NCBI GenBank assembly: GCA_963978905.1
Contig: OZ022257.1
Coordinates: forward strand, 34,671,685 to 34,735,684
From: Trichostrongylus colubriformis
Lineage: Eukaryota > Nematoda > Chromadorea > Rhabditida > Trichostrongylidae
Reading direction: 5' to 3'
Length of the DNA: 64,000 bases
Notes under the pieces: generated by a model
Databases searched by the model: none
Told to the model about the DNA's origin: nothing
The model's input: the letters and a program-made list of their open reading frames with translations, nothing else
In this document: positions 23,771 through 35,333 of the stretch, piece after piece
How positions within the stretch are numbered: the stretch's first letter is position 1
Layout: every line of letters starts with the position of its first letter
Translations under genes and position numbers: made by a program

Positions 23771-25296
23771 GGGAGGGGGGCTTTAGTCAGGATTGACCTC
23801 CCACGACTCCTGCCTCGCACCTTCCCTAATCACTTCGCACCTCTCCGAGTGCGCCCAAGGGATGACCTCGCTTAATTGGCCGATCTGTCTTTATCGGTTC
23901 ATCAACTACGTAACTAATCAAGATCTTCATTACACCAGCTATATGGAATCATTAGAATTGAATGGAATCATTATGAAGTAGAAAAAAAAGAGAGTTTCGA
24001 AGTTATTTGAAAGTTAGTAATATAAGAATAGAAAGACATAGATAGAAAGTATTTTGTTTCTCATGAACGTTTTTGGACTCAGAGATCAGAATATCAGAAA
24101 ACTAATAGAATTACTTCTCGAATTTCTCCGTTAGTTCTTTTCCATTTCAGACTCATTGTTCCATTTCTCACATTTTACTTTATCACTCTTTTTTTCATGG
24201 ATTCTTAATAGCAGGTTGTAAGGAAAGTTTTGGCCGCTTTTCGCAATTTCAAATTCGGAAGATCATAACTCGGCTCAGAATGCATCTTTTCTCACACAAT
24301 AGGCACCATTCGATTTGCTACGTTCTTGGCAACATTATGCATGCCTACATATCTCAGTTGCATGAAGGGCTGATGATTTATGTTGGCAAAATGAAGGAAA
24401 GTCGACTCCAAATCGCCACTCTTCCTGAACCGAAGGCTACTGAAGGAGCTGTCCAGATGTTTGGGAAAGTGGGGCTTAGTTAGCGCTAGATCTGGTGAAT
24501 ATGATAGACGAGTGAGGGCTTCAGCCTGCATCTGCTTCAATCACTGGAAGAGGATTTGTGGAGAATGCGCTTGCGCAAGCCGCCCTGAGGGGTCCCGCGG
24601 CAATCCTTTTTTGTGTTTTTCCAGATCAAGGCTACTTGGAGTGGCTAACCAAGTTTGTGTGCTGAGGGCCAATACTTTTGGACATCCCCTGCAAGTGTGG
24701 GCTCTCATCGCTTTCTGCCGTTTCAATTAAAGCGATTTGATCAGCTGAAAATTCGAGCTAGTCTTTCTCATTTCTGCACTTCTGAAACCAGGGACTAAAT
24801 GTTCCATCCAATGCTTTACCCCCTTCCCTTGCAGCACTCACATTTCTCGTCATCTTCGTGGTACTTGGCTAAACAAGAACTCGTGAAGTGAAGTCATCCA
24901 AAAAGGTGCCATTTTCGCAGTACTTCAAAATCCCCCTAGTAATTCGGAAACCTTGTGGCATTTCAAATAAAGCATATCCAGAAAAAGCGACTTTTTTATC
25001 TAAAGAGCACATTATGTCGCGGATTCGTGTTGACGCGCTCTGAGATTTGAATTCATCTTATGAACGCGAAAAACCGGCCAGAACTTTCCTTACAACCTAA
25101 TAATTTCAATTGATTCTGCAAGCTCTCTTTGTCTCAACCGAAATCCACGCTTTCTGTTCCTTGCGCTGTAATGTTGACTTAAGCGGAAGCAATTAGGGAG
25201 GTCATCCTTCAGGCGCATTCGGAGAGGTGCGAAGTAATTAGGGAAGGTGCGAGGCAGGAGCCGTGGAAGGTCAATCCTGACTAAAGCCCCCCTCCC
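23771..25296. mobile_element. Mutator-like element with ~110-bp TIRs, 1.5 kb
   Basis: The terminal inverted repeats start GGGAGGGGGGCTTTAGTCAG and extend about 110 bp (23771-23882 against 25185-25296), with scattered mismatches. GTACGACCC flanks both ends (23762-23770 and 25297-25305), a perfect 9-bp duplication. Long inverted ends plus a 9-bp duplication are the Mutator superfamily signature. No transposase frame is present, and much of the interior is a second nested element (24213-25099). Confidence 0.8.
24213..25099. mobile_element. Nested TIR element, copy 1 of a 0.8-0.9 kb family
   Basis: The ends are AGGTTGTAAGGAAAGTTTTG and the inverse CCAGAACTTTCCTTACAACC. It lies inside the Mutator-like element, so it is the younger of the two unless both moved together. 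A diverged copy in the opposite orientation sits at 61641-62458 and shares long interior blocks, for example CACCATTCGATTTG and CTGCACTTCTG-type segments. I saw no transposase. No clear target duplication was found, so the superfamily is unassigned. Confidence 0.7.
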
Positions 25297-25369
25297 GTAC
25301 GACCCTCTCCTCCCTTAACCACTAACAGTGTCAGTTATACTGCTGTCGGATTGTATAATATTGCTGAGT

Positions 25370-25455
25370 AGGGCAAAAGCTTCGGTGCCGGACGAGACCC
25401 GAACTCGCACTTCATGCTTTTCCAGCATATGTGCTAATCCATTACATTGCGCCCA
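25370..25455 (-). repeat. Degenerate tRNA-like sequence
   Basis: On the minus strand, GGATTAGCACATATGC and GAGTTCGGGTCTCG resemble tRNA A and B box regions, with an anticodon-like stem ATGC/GCAT around a 7-base loop. The acceptor stem does not pair well. It shares most of its sequence with the better preserved copy at 51103-51174 and also the flank GGGCAAAAGCTTCGGT, which suggests a dispersed tRNA-derived repeat (SINE-like). Confidence 0.5.
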
Positions 25456-25459
25456 ACCC

Positions 25460-27639
25460 TTTTCTTGGCTCGGTCCGCCTTTTAGCGACGACCATACCTG
25501 ATGAACTGGAGTGGGAGGGCCCAAGGAGCTGCGGTAGGGTTGCAGCGATCGCGGCGCGTTTTCGTAAGAAGGAATGTTAAACCCTTTTCTGAACAGCTGA
25601 TAATCTTTGTCATCCTATATGATTTCTGATGGTCAGCTGTAGAGTTTGCGAGTTTTTCTTTTTATTCTTTTTTCTTTTTCATTGTTTCTCACTTGTTGTC
25701 TTCGCTCGTCTGCAGTTACCGATGAGATGCCTTCTAAGTTTTTGTATTGATTCCACGCTGTTTCTGCTCATTGATTACTAAGCTATACTCCAATGAAGAG
25801 TCGTCCGGCCTACCCTACTCTGCACGGAATAGTCGTCTGCGTCGAGAATTAATGTTGGAAAGGGAGCTATATCTCGTGAGTTTCTGGCCGTTTACTTTCC
25901 CTCTCTCTTCATCGTCGTATTACTGGCCATCACAACTGCCATGCTCATTACTTGTTTCACATTTGGTCCGATTTTGCCTCTGCCTCAAGTGTGGTAGAAC
26001 TTATTTTATTGCTCACTTTGGACTGTTTCCAGTGGCGATGGAGGGAGTTCTAGCTTTCACGAAGTCAATCTAGTATATTTTTATAATAGAAGTGTAGTTC
26101 ACTCTGGGCATCAAAAGGACGTCAGCGAAGTGTGTGTAACTTAAAGTGCTTTCATATAACAAACAATCACACACATGACAAGATTCGTCGTGGAAAAAGT
26201 TCATTACTATTTGCAATGCAAAGGAACTTCAGGCAAGAAATCGTCGTATGTTTGAGTGCTCGATGCCCGCTCTTGACGCAAAATTTACCACGTCCTTTTC
26301 GAGTGTAAGTCGACCACAAACTCCTACCTAAAACTAACCATTGTTAGCAACTGAATGACATAGAAAAATACACTGACCCCCTTGTTGTACACTATAAATC
26401 ATGCTGCCGTTCGCTATTCCAGCGAACCGTTGCCATCTATTTTGCGTTGTTTCAGCGCACTGCTCCCCCACTACAAGCTTGATAGCATCTTTCGTCACGC
26501 TCTTATCGGTAAGTCTCTTTTGATATGTTTTTGACATCTTTCCCGGATTATTTCATCACAGCATTACGGTGCGTATGAATGGGGATTTTGATATGTTTAT
26601 ATGAATCGCTTTCAAGCACCGTATTAGTGCGTCAACACGCCTCATCAATTGAACTGACTCTTTCAACCGTGGTCATTATTGCCAAATCTCACTGTCGTGG
26701 GGTATCATGGGTTTAGCAAAGCTCTTTACTTCTAGGACAGTGATAATCCGCGCAAAGTTCCACTAGTGTCCTTTGCCATTATGTAGCTGTGGTGTCTGAA
26801 TGTGCAATCCCTGGCCCAAGTTTTTACGCTATAATATTATTTCCAAAGCCCCTTTCTAACTTTCGAATAATCTAGAAAATCTGGCCCCGCGCAACCCTAT
26901 ATACGTGCCTTTTCTATGCCTTTTGATGCGCCTTGTGCTTGCTGCAAATTTTGCATTACCTCTAGAGCTGGCATATTCCCATAGCGTCCAAACATGGGTG
27001 ACTCGAATGTGAGGCAACAGCTTGGCTGCCCGAAGGAAGCGATGGAGAAAGTGATAGTTTAGAAGAAACGAAATGGCGAAACTCGATAAACGTGATCCTG
27101 ACCCTCCTATTTTTCTTCTCCGCGGGTGTGCTTAGCCATGCAGGCTATCGGTCGGAGCCACCTGGTTCACTGATACAATACAATGAAATGATGCGCTTGT
27201 TATCGGAGAAGCTCAGTCAAGGCTAGTCCAGTGTGAGCCTGGGACTTTGCGATGTCGCGATTTAGCATGCGAAGCCGCAGAATCACGCAAACTATGACAC
27301 CGCCAATTCACTTCATAATCGCATCGCCCAATCCCTTTTTGGGAGCATAGCAAGATGTGCTAAACACACCGTCCTCTTGTACTCCTACTTCCCTTTGCTT
27401 CCCTTTACACATAATCATCACTTTCCCTGCTTCTGATAAAACGGTTAGAGAAAATGGCGCCGGAACCGGATCTCAGGGCATTGTGGTGTGGTGACGAACG
27501 AATGGTAGTTTCACCTGGATTTTTTTCTTCTGTCATACAACGTATTTGCATAATCGCGGTGAAAGTTCACCCTTAACCACTATGACTGGAGAACGGAGTT
27601 GAGAGGATAATAAAATTGTCATAGAAAATCGCAACGTAC
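25460..27639. other. Intergenic stretch without a supported gene
   Basis: A 108-codon plus-strand frame at 25747-26073 and a 67-codon minus-strand frame at 26334-26537 have no recognised domain. I searched by eye for the CGPP-type final exon expected downstream of the reductase exons at 27640-28013 and did not find it. Confidence 0.4.
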
Positions 27640-28013
27640 CGCTGCTCGGTCCAAGTTGTCGCCGCACAGTGCTCGAAGCTGCTCTCGAAAATGATCTTCG
27701 TTAAGTCTCTCAGCGACGTGGCCGAATAAATAATGAATCGACGTCTTCTTCAAAAGTATTCGTTGTAGAGAATTTTCGATGCAATTCGGACAGCATTACT
27801 AACCTCCACATCAGGTCCGAAAATAACTATTCTAACATTCCAGTGTTGTGCCCATTGAGCAAGCAACTCCTTGAATAGAATATCAGATCCTTTACGAACG
27901 CAATACAGTAGCCGGATCCTGGTCTCGTCGTTGTCATTTTCCAGCAGCTCGTTAACGAGGCGGACAAAGGGTGCAATGCCAACACCTCCAGCTACCAGTA
28001 AGAGGTAAGATAA
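27640..28013 (-). CDS. Oxidoreductase NAD-binding domain, two exons, partial gene
   Basis: The exons are 28013-27804 and 27747-27640, both whole-codon length, separated by a 56-bp intron. The first encodes 70 residues beginning LSYLLLVAGGVGIAPFVRLV and continuing through IRLLYCVRKGSDILFKELL. This is the NAD(P)-binding Rossmann half of the ferredoxin reductase/cytochrome-b5 reductase fold, with the glycine-rich GGVGIAP loop. The acceptor is AATATTTTAG and the donor GAG|GTTAGT. The second exon encodes KTSIHYLFGHVAERLNEDHF and ends at donor GCG|GTACGT. The second acceptor, TTTGAAG, is unusual, and an alternative acceptor three bases on would drop one residue. By family knowledge it would transfer electrons from NAD(P)H through an FAD domain; OXNAD1-like proteins are a plausible match. 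The FAD-domain exons and the terminal CGPP exon were not found here, so it may be a long-intron gene or a remnant. Confidence 0.6.
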
Positions 28014-29479
28014 CTAAAATATTCATTTAAAGACAGTAATATGGGTAATTCAGGCTGAATATAGAAAAATCATCAAATATGAAGGACGAGGTGTATCATA
28101 GTACGAAAACCAAGAAAAACGGAACGAAGTGGTCAAAATTCCAAGAAATAAGACTCCCTTTCCGCCCTTTATTGTCGAAATGGGCGGGTCGGGACGAAAC
28201 AAGGTGCGGGTTGGGATAAAACAAGTGGCAGCTCTTGAAGAGGTCGACTCTTGCAGAGCCCGAGGGCGCCTTTTCTCATTGGAATTTTCTTCACATGTAC
28301 TCTCCTTAGACCTCTAGCTTTATTTGTGTGACTCAGTTTAGGGGTTCGGATTACCCACATTACCCCTATCACGGCCTTTAATATGGGACACTTGTGCCTT
28401 TTGATTTTAATGCATTTAAGTCTACACCACTTTCTTTTCTTTGAACCATCGGTGGAAGACGCGAGAGTAGCACTGTCGATTATGACATTGAATCAGAGTG
28501 TAATCGTGAGTCAGCGATTCACCACATACTCCACTGAGTCAAATGTCTGCCATACGAGTGTTCTACAAACGCACCTTGGCATAACCCTAGGTTCTACAGG
28601 CACACCTTGGCATATCCCCGGGACGAGGCGTCTCACTGTTTTTCGGATCCAGTGCTCGTGGTCGCTACAGTTATGAGTGAGCTGCAGTCTTGAAACATCA
28701 CCGTGATCTGCATTATTATCGTTTTTCGCGCTAGAGTTCTATATAGCGGACGCCTATTGTTCCACACGTCTGCAGTTTCTTTGAACTACACTCAGAGCAG
28801 AAATTACTGTGCGGGATAATGGTGGTCTTGCTGCATAAAAATTCCAATTATTCTGGTCAGAAGCAGTAACATTTCCGAAAAAAGCTGGGCATTTTATGCT
28901 ATTGCTACTTAAAGTTGATGCTCGAGATCATGATTATATTGGAAATGGATTTCGAAACAGTGTTTGCATTACAGTACTACGCTATTTCAACCCTCATACC
29001 ATCATCATATGTATAACCTATTTCTTCCTGCTGACGCCGACTTCAGTATAAGAATTTCTATTTGGTTCTAAATTATAGCAATAGCTGCCAAGTCTCCTCC
29101 GCCATGGAGACGCCATGTTGCAAAAGTCACGTTCAGCGCGACGCAGCTAGTCAAAACGGTGTGGTTAGCTCACATTCAGCCGGATCAACCTCACGATGAC
29201 TGACCGCCGCGCCGTAGTAAGGTTGCAACTTTCCATAAAGTGCGGCTTTATATAGCTGACCGCAGTTTGGCTGCCCACGTAGGTGTAACTCATGTATGAG
29301 GCGCGGCAATCAGCTTCATTTTTTGATTTCTTTCCAAGGTGTAGTAGGACATTCCTTCACACAACATGTAAAGTGACCAGATAAATGCAAACACCGCGTC
29401 TTGGTGGAAAGTCTCTCCTGTGACTCTATGAAAAAGGAGGATCTCCACAATCTTCTTTGTTGACTAGTCACTGAATTAA
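28014..29479. other. Non-coding stretch upstream of the reductase exons
   Basis: No FAD-binding-domain exon was recognised on the minus strand here, although such an exon would be expected if the reductase gene is intact. A small near-repeat (ACCTTGGCATA) occurs twice near 28570-28610. Confidence 0.35.
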
Positions 29480-30720
29480 GGAAGCCATGCTATACCTCCT
29501 GTCTATCCGTTGTTTATCGAGGTTTTGAGCGAGCGCTAGCAATGCTTCCATTAGACCCTTTCGTGAGCCACAGTAGTCGTTTCTGGTTTCGGCTACGGCG
29601 TCTCCTTTTCTTCGCATCCAAGGCGCTCGTGAGAAAGCGTGACCATCGAGTCGGCGGTCGACCAGATGTGCGTTCGACATCTCGAGGGAGCGAGTAGGTA
29701 ACCGCTCTTATTCAACGGTTATCGCGATGTCACAGACGTGTTCGGCTCATATGATCTGGTTCACCAGATTCCTTGACAAACATGGCAATGTCTCCGACCT
29801 TCGATCGTCGATTTAACTCGATTGTGTTCAAACATCGAATATGATTCGTCTTTGCACTCGCGTGTCTCCTTTCGATGGTGTGCTGAAATACACTAACCGC
29901 ATACGCTCCTTCCTGCTGTGTTCCGTTGTGCCAAGTATTTCTTCATATTCACTTCCCGATCTAGATACACACCGCGTTCGGTAATGTTCATTCCGTTGAG
30001 CGTGAATGGGGCATCAGGCTATCCATTCCTCATAAGCATTGTCTTCGTAAAGTTCAGTTGTAAACCGATTTTTCGACCCTTGCAATTGAAAACAGCTAGC
30101 ATTCGCTCCACTTAGTTTATTGTCGGTGTCATGAGCATGATGTGGTCAGCGAAGCGGATGTAGCGCAGATGCCACCATCGACCGTCACTCCCGTATCTTC
30201 TTATTCCATGACACATGACGTTCTCAAGAGCAGCACAGGAAAGATAAGGCGAAATGCTGTCTTGTGAAACTTTGGTGGTGAATTTACTAGAGCCCACAAA
30301 GTATTCTTAGGTATCGAGTAGGTGCACCCTGGTGTCCCAGGGTTACCATAATCGCCTCTGTCTCAACGGATTCGAAAGCCTCTCTCAAATCCATGAATGT
30401 GAAACATAGCGTCATCGTGTACTCGGATATTTCTGTGAGCCCAGTTAGTGTGAGGATGTGATCGAATGTATGAACCCTGTCCGAATTCCTGGCTGCCCGC
30501 ACAGTTGTTCTTCGTCTGAAGTTCCGCCAATCCTTTTCGAGATGACTCTGGTGAAAGATTTTTGACTACACACAGTAGGCACCACAAAATGCGTACCTCG
30601 CCTTCCGACAGGTATAAAGAGACGCTTCATGAGCATCTCGCGACCGCTGGAAGAAGGTGCTTGGTCTGTTTTTCATTAGTGAGTTAGGGGCTGGGATGCG
30701 GTTTCGGCACGCCCTGAGCG
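29480..30720 (-). pseudogene. Decayed RTE-like reverse transcriptase fragment
   Basis: Several minus-strand frames in succession carry reverse-transcriptase remnants. Around 30445-30636 there is FTRVISKRIGGTSDEEQLCG followed by a QPGIRTGFIHSI block, corresponding to the usual thumb-proximal QAGFR-type motif. At 30287-30502 there is LCFTFMDLREAFESVETEAI, the catalytic-Asp block. At 30112-30297 there is LRYIRFADHIMLMTP, where the usual FADD has become FADH. Around 29930-30110 there is GLQLNFTKTMLMRNG, then LNGMNITERG. Frames change repeatedly and stops interrupt. No endonuclease part was seen, so the fragment is probably 5'-truncated. It differs in sequence from the 19325-22485 element and represents another RTE-like lineage. 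Confidence 0.75.
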
Positions 30721-32836
30721 CTTGACTGCCAATGACGGCCAGATGGAGCCCCCCTCTACCAACGAGAGCAGAATGTGCCTCGAAGATAAGGCAGTAGATC
30801 ACTTCGATATAACACAAATTTCTATCAAAAGACCAGTGGATGACAACGTGTTTCCTTCATACCATGGTTGTTGCTACTGCAACTGTACATCTCACGCCGT
30901 CATCGAAGTGAAACATGTGCCGAACAAGTTAGAGAAAGCGAAAAGCTCTCGGCAAGAGAGTTGTCGGTGATGAAGCTAACTCATAGTATTCGAGAGTGCC
31001 TAACACGGGTGCAAACCACACCTAACATCATCCCACTGTGCTTATCAATGACTCTCTGTCCGCCATAGTCACGCCTCTCAAATGAAAAACAAGGATGGTG
31101 CACCTTGAGATATTTTATAAAGGCATAAATTTTTCAAGACAACTGGCCTTGTGGGTGTCCCACAGTACGTCACCGTAGTACGGACCACGCCACTCCACTT
31201 CGTCGCCTAGATTCCACTGTCGAACAACCTGTGAGAGTCGTCCACCAGGCACAATCTGTGTTTAATGTATTTTCCTTTGAGAACCATCCTTTATAGAACA
31301 ATAAAAAACAACCTTTATAGGCAACTCGAAGTTTCTGCTTGTAACTCTTGTTGGAGTGTATGGACGAGAAACATAGCTGCCGTTGTCTGTCCTGTGTCTA
31401 AAAAGGCAAAACTGACTTTACAGTTCTCAACAGTTACCGTTCTTAACAGTTCAGCTCATGAATTTTCATGCAAGCATTCCGTCGTAATATTACGAGTTCA
31501 AGAAGGCTGTATTTAAATCGCAGCGGAATAGAGCGAAAGAAAAGGACCTCATAGCTTTTCAAGGGGTGCTACATAAATGGTCAGTGGTGATCATGTTTGA
31601 AAATGGAATCGCAAAGAGGGCAACTTTTTCTGGATTTCATTTTGCGTACCGCGGATCCTATGCGATCAGGCGATAAATCGTTAGAGAAAATAGAGTGCGG
31701 AAACCCCAGAAAAACCTTTAAACGGCATAAACAAACAATAAATAACGGAACATGCTACCATTTCTCTGAAGTCTTCTCCAAGTTCACCTAATAGCTTGAT
31801 CTCATGTTAGTCCTGAGCTCTTTACCACTTTTTTGATTCTCTGTATTCATCTGGTGCGTTTAAAGGCACCGGGAGGTATAAGGAGAAGCGGAGAACTGTG
31901 TATACATATTCCCTGTAAACAAAATCCCATTCCAGAAAAGTTAATGTGAAAACGGTTATTGTGAAACATTTCGCATTGAAAAAACGCTGCTTGAGGTCTT
32001 ATCACGATCCCGCAGCACGGCGAGTCGTGCTGCCGTTCATCCGCTGGCTGAGTAGCCGGGGAGGGCCGGACATCGTCCGCGGCCAACTGTTTCAGCCTCT
32101 CCTTCCGTTTGCTGTCCAGTCCCGGCTAGTGACGCAGAAGGTTTGAAATGGAAGGGGGTTTCGGATTAGTACACGCATTTTTCATCGTTTTACTTCGTTC
32201 TCTGCTATTAAACTACTGAGTACCCCTACTTTCGTTTTCCATCATCTGCCTAAATTCCACCACCCGATATCTCTAAATACACTATTTTGTGCTTCCGATA
32301 TCCAACTTCGAGTCTGCTTCGGCTATAAGACCACTTTGGTCGTTATTTGCAGCACAGGTGAATTGCTGAGAAACTATTATAATAATAACATATGTGTAGG
32401 TGATACGGGGCATGTTTTATTAAGCCTGCACAGTAGTATTGCATACACATGAGGGAGTGCGACTAATTTTACTGCGCCTGCTGCCGTGCATTTGCGTAAA
32501 GACGGCAGATAATTTTCCAACCATACGTCATACGTAATCATACGCCTAGTTTTCCCGTATTGGAGTACTTGAGGTACCACACTCACTTCATTGCTGCATA
32601 ACTCGTGGTGTTTTTAGTTGTAACCACCAATACTTTAAAGCATTCTATATTTCTTACGCTTTCCTACTGGACTGGGCAACAAATTCGTGCCGTTTCTTGT
32701 CCCTATGTTTCACAACATTTTCTTCATCTTTCGACAATGTTATGTATGCTCTTTTTTTGCTTTTTTGAAACGATCCTGCTTGTTGATTTGAACATTTACG
32801 AGTGTGTTGTTTCAAAGGCTCAAAATGAGATACTTA
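30721..32836. other. Intergenic stretch without a supported gene
   Basis: A solitary TTAAAGGCACC motif near 31859 resembles an end of the AGGCAC MITE family, but no matching opposite end was found. Other frames show no recognised domain. Confidence 0.4.
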
Positions 32837-33995
32837 CAAGGGAAGGATGGTAAGTCGAAGTGGCCGTTTGAAATGGGGTTTATACCAATGATAGGGCTCG
32901 GGATACCATTCACCAATCTGCATTCCATATCTGCTGTCCGTCTCTAGGAGCAGAGTTACAGTTTGCGAGGCACTATGTCATCAGCACGGCCGTTGCAGCC
33001 ACAAGCAAGGGCCTCTGTGGCTCAAAGGTACTGTTGCGGATCTGCAGGCCAGGGGCAATGGGTTTGCCCCCCGCCGGTGCTGGTTTTTTTGCATTTTGTG
33101 TGTCATTGTCAGTAAGTGCTTTTCTTCCACTTCTGGACGTTTCCTTGTACTGGTACCTATCGCACCCATCATTTACTCTGCCAACTACTAACATTACTCA
33201 CAAGGGAAGGATACCAAGTCGAAGGAATCCCGTACCACACGAATTAGGCGTTGTTGCGTAAAAAGATTATGATATTCGCGCACAGGGGGTTGAATTACTC
33301 CTCTGTGCAAATTTTCAGCCAAATCCAGTTTTTGGTCCAACCTCGAAAGTTAGGGGTGGCCAAGGGGTGAAGTGGTAGTTTTTGGATTTTCTTCTACGAA
33401 AAACCCTGCAATCTGCACAAGATAGCGTACACATACCTTTTACACTTGCCCATCGCACTAAATGTACGAAACAATCGTCAAATAGGAGCACTTCCTAGGC
33501 AAGGGTCAACGACTCCTTTGTTCAATGTGCTGCCACCCAATAGCCCGTGAAATTTTCCGAAATTTGGTCAAATCCTCGAATTGGCTAAAAACTTGTCCAT
33601 TGGGGTAATTTGACTCCCTGAACACGAAAATCGCCCTTGTTTTGCGCAAGAACGTCTGGCTCGCGTGCTATGGGTTTTCAAACCTACCATATAATAGAAC
33701 TGCTTTTTCAAAAAAAAAACCTACATAACTCCGCTCAGAAAATCGTTCTGCAGATTTCGAATCCAGATTCGAGATACGCGTCCGAAAGTACGTCGGATCA
33801 TATGTATACCATTCTGAATGGCCACTTCGACCTGGGGTTCTTCCCTTGTGAGTTTCTTCTCTTTCAACGCTTGTAACTCTGCTCCCAGAGACGGACAGCA
33901 GGTACGGAATGCAGATTGGTAAATGGCATCCCGAGCCCTATCATTGGTATAAACCCCATTTCAAACGGCCACTTCGACTTACCATCCTTCCCTTG
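32837..33995. mobile_element. CAAGGG-family TIR element, outer copy
   Basis: Inverted arms of about 125 bp start CAAGGGAAGGATGGTAAGTC on the left (32837 to about 32961) and end with the complement at 33995. TTA is duplicated on both sides (32834-32836 and 33996-33998). Without the nested copy the element is about 511 bp. A 3-bp TTA duplication suggests a PIF/Harbinger-type mobiliser. No transposase frame is present. Confidence 0.75.
33201..33848. mobile_element. CAAGGG-family element nested in its relative
   Basis: The ends CAAGGGAAGGATACCAAGTC and CCACTTCGACCTGGGGTTCTTCCCTTG resemble the termini of the enclosing element. The immediate flanks are TCA and TGA, so ACTCACAAGGGAA and TTCCCTTGTGAGT form a longer perfect inverted match rather than a direct duplication. 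Its interior is AT-rich with no gene. Confidence 0.6.
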
Positions 33996-33998
33996 TTA

Positions 33999-34743
33999 GC
34001 AAAAATACACTTTTTGGTAGGTATCTCGTCATCCTCGCCTATCGAGGTCAAGAAGGAATCCATATATCACCCGATAGAGCTCTTTCTGCTAGACCAGAAG
34101 CCTTTAATTATGACAGCAAACCGAGAAATTAGTTATTATTTCTCTCATATCATTGGAACTGGCACAGAGAAAGACAGTTTTCTGAGGGTCGCTCGTTGTA
34201 CCGACAGGCAAATTTCTGCCTGCAAAGCACTCCATTACTGATATTTAGAACAATATACAATAAATGAGCAAAGACCACTAGCACTGTTCGGTTTGTAGCA
34301 CAAGTTTGAAAATCTATAACATCGAGTGAAGGTTCTGCGTACCCATAAAGGAGTTCAGTATTCAGCTGCTCCGGAATTTTTGGACCTACCCACTATGAAA
34401 ACATGCAAAGTTGGGGCTCCAAGGGTAGAGCTTCTACATAGAACAAAGATAATGACATAATCCTCTGCTCGCCCTTCTGAGTAGAATCTTCCTTCTGAAA
34501 CTACAAAGAGCTCATAAAAGAAACAAGAAATAAGGATCGAGCGTTTTGCAAACGGTGCGCGTTTTCAGGTTGACGCCGTCATCTGTGGCAGGCACATGGT
34601 TGTGTAAATTTGACGCCGGCACGCGAAGTATGACCGCGGCCTCGGGATGTGATAATGCTACCGACTCTGTACTGATTCTTCAATTCTATTCAAGTAGTAG
34701 GCCGCAAGTATCGGTGCTAGTTGGTGATCAGGACCCAAGCCCT
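33999..34743. other. Intergenic spacer with a MITE remnant
   Basis: CGCGAAGTATGACCGCGGCC at 34622-34641 is a right end of the Harbinger-like family seen at 5903-6137, without a recognisable left arm. Nothing else was identified. Confidence 0.5.
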
Positions 34744-34770
34744 TTGAAGGCACTTTCCGCGATTACCTTG

Positions 34771-35176
34771 TTTGGTGGATTACCAAAGGTTGTACAGGCA
34801 CGTGTAGTATATGTTTATTACGACGTACCTTTTGTACAATAACCGACCATAATACATCGTAATAGGGGTTTATATACAGACAAATGTGGGCGGTGCATAG
34901 ATATGGGCTCAATCTTGGACCGAAAAGGTCCAGTGGAGACACTCCTGTAAGGGGATCAAAGAGTGCACCGCTAGAGGATGAAAGAGTGCACCGCGCCAAG
35001 GGCAATATATAGTTGATTGCACACTTATGATACCGCGAGGTCATGCCTGCGGTACCTTTTCAATAGGTGCTTATCTAAGTTATGTCCTAGAGTAAACAAC
35101 TTGAACTAACATGTTATCGTTCAATTCTAGCTGCTAGTTGATAAGAATGAAATATTATGGTTGTGAATCTACAACA
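34771..35176 (-). repeat. BEL 3' LTR
   Basis: This 406-bp repeat pairs with 43782-44187; I count five differences, all transitions. In element orientation it starts TGTTGTAG. It keeps an intact TATA-like CTATATATTG (35004-35013) and has an AATAAA near 34814-34820. CCTTG at 34766-34770 is the target duplication. Confidence 0.9.
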
Positions 35177-35333
35177 CTGGGGCGGAGCGAAAAATAGCGG
35201 TAGCTAAAATGGTGAACAAAGAAAGTAATCACAAAGAATTTGACATATACAAAATCGTAGCATATCAAGAAATTTTAATACATGTGAATAGGTTCGATGT
35301 GACTAGTAAAATGAAAAAATAGTTTGATGGCAT

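Noticed and set aside
31856..31880. TTAAAGGCACC end of an AGGCAC-family MITE
   Set aside because: No matching opposite end was found nearby, so it is mentioned only as a lone motif.
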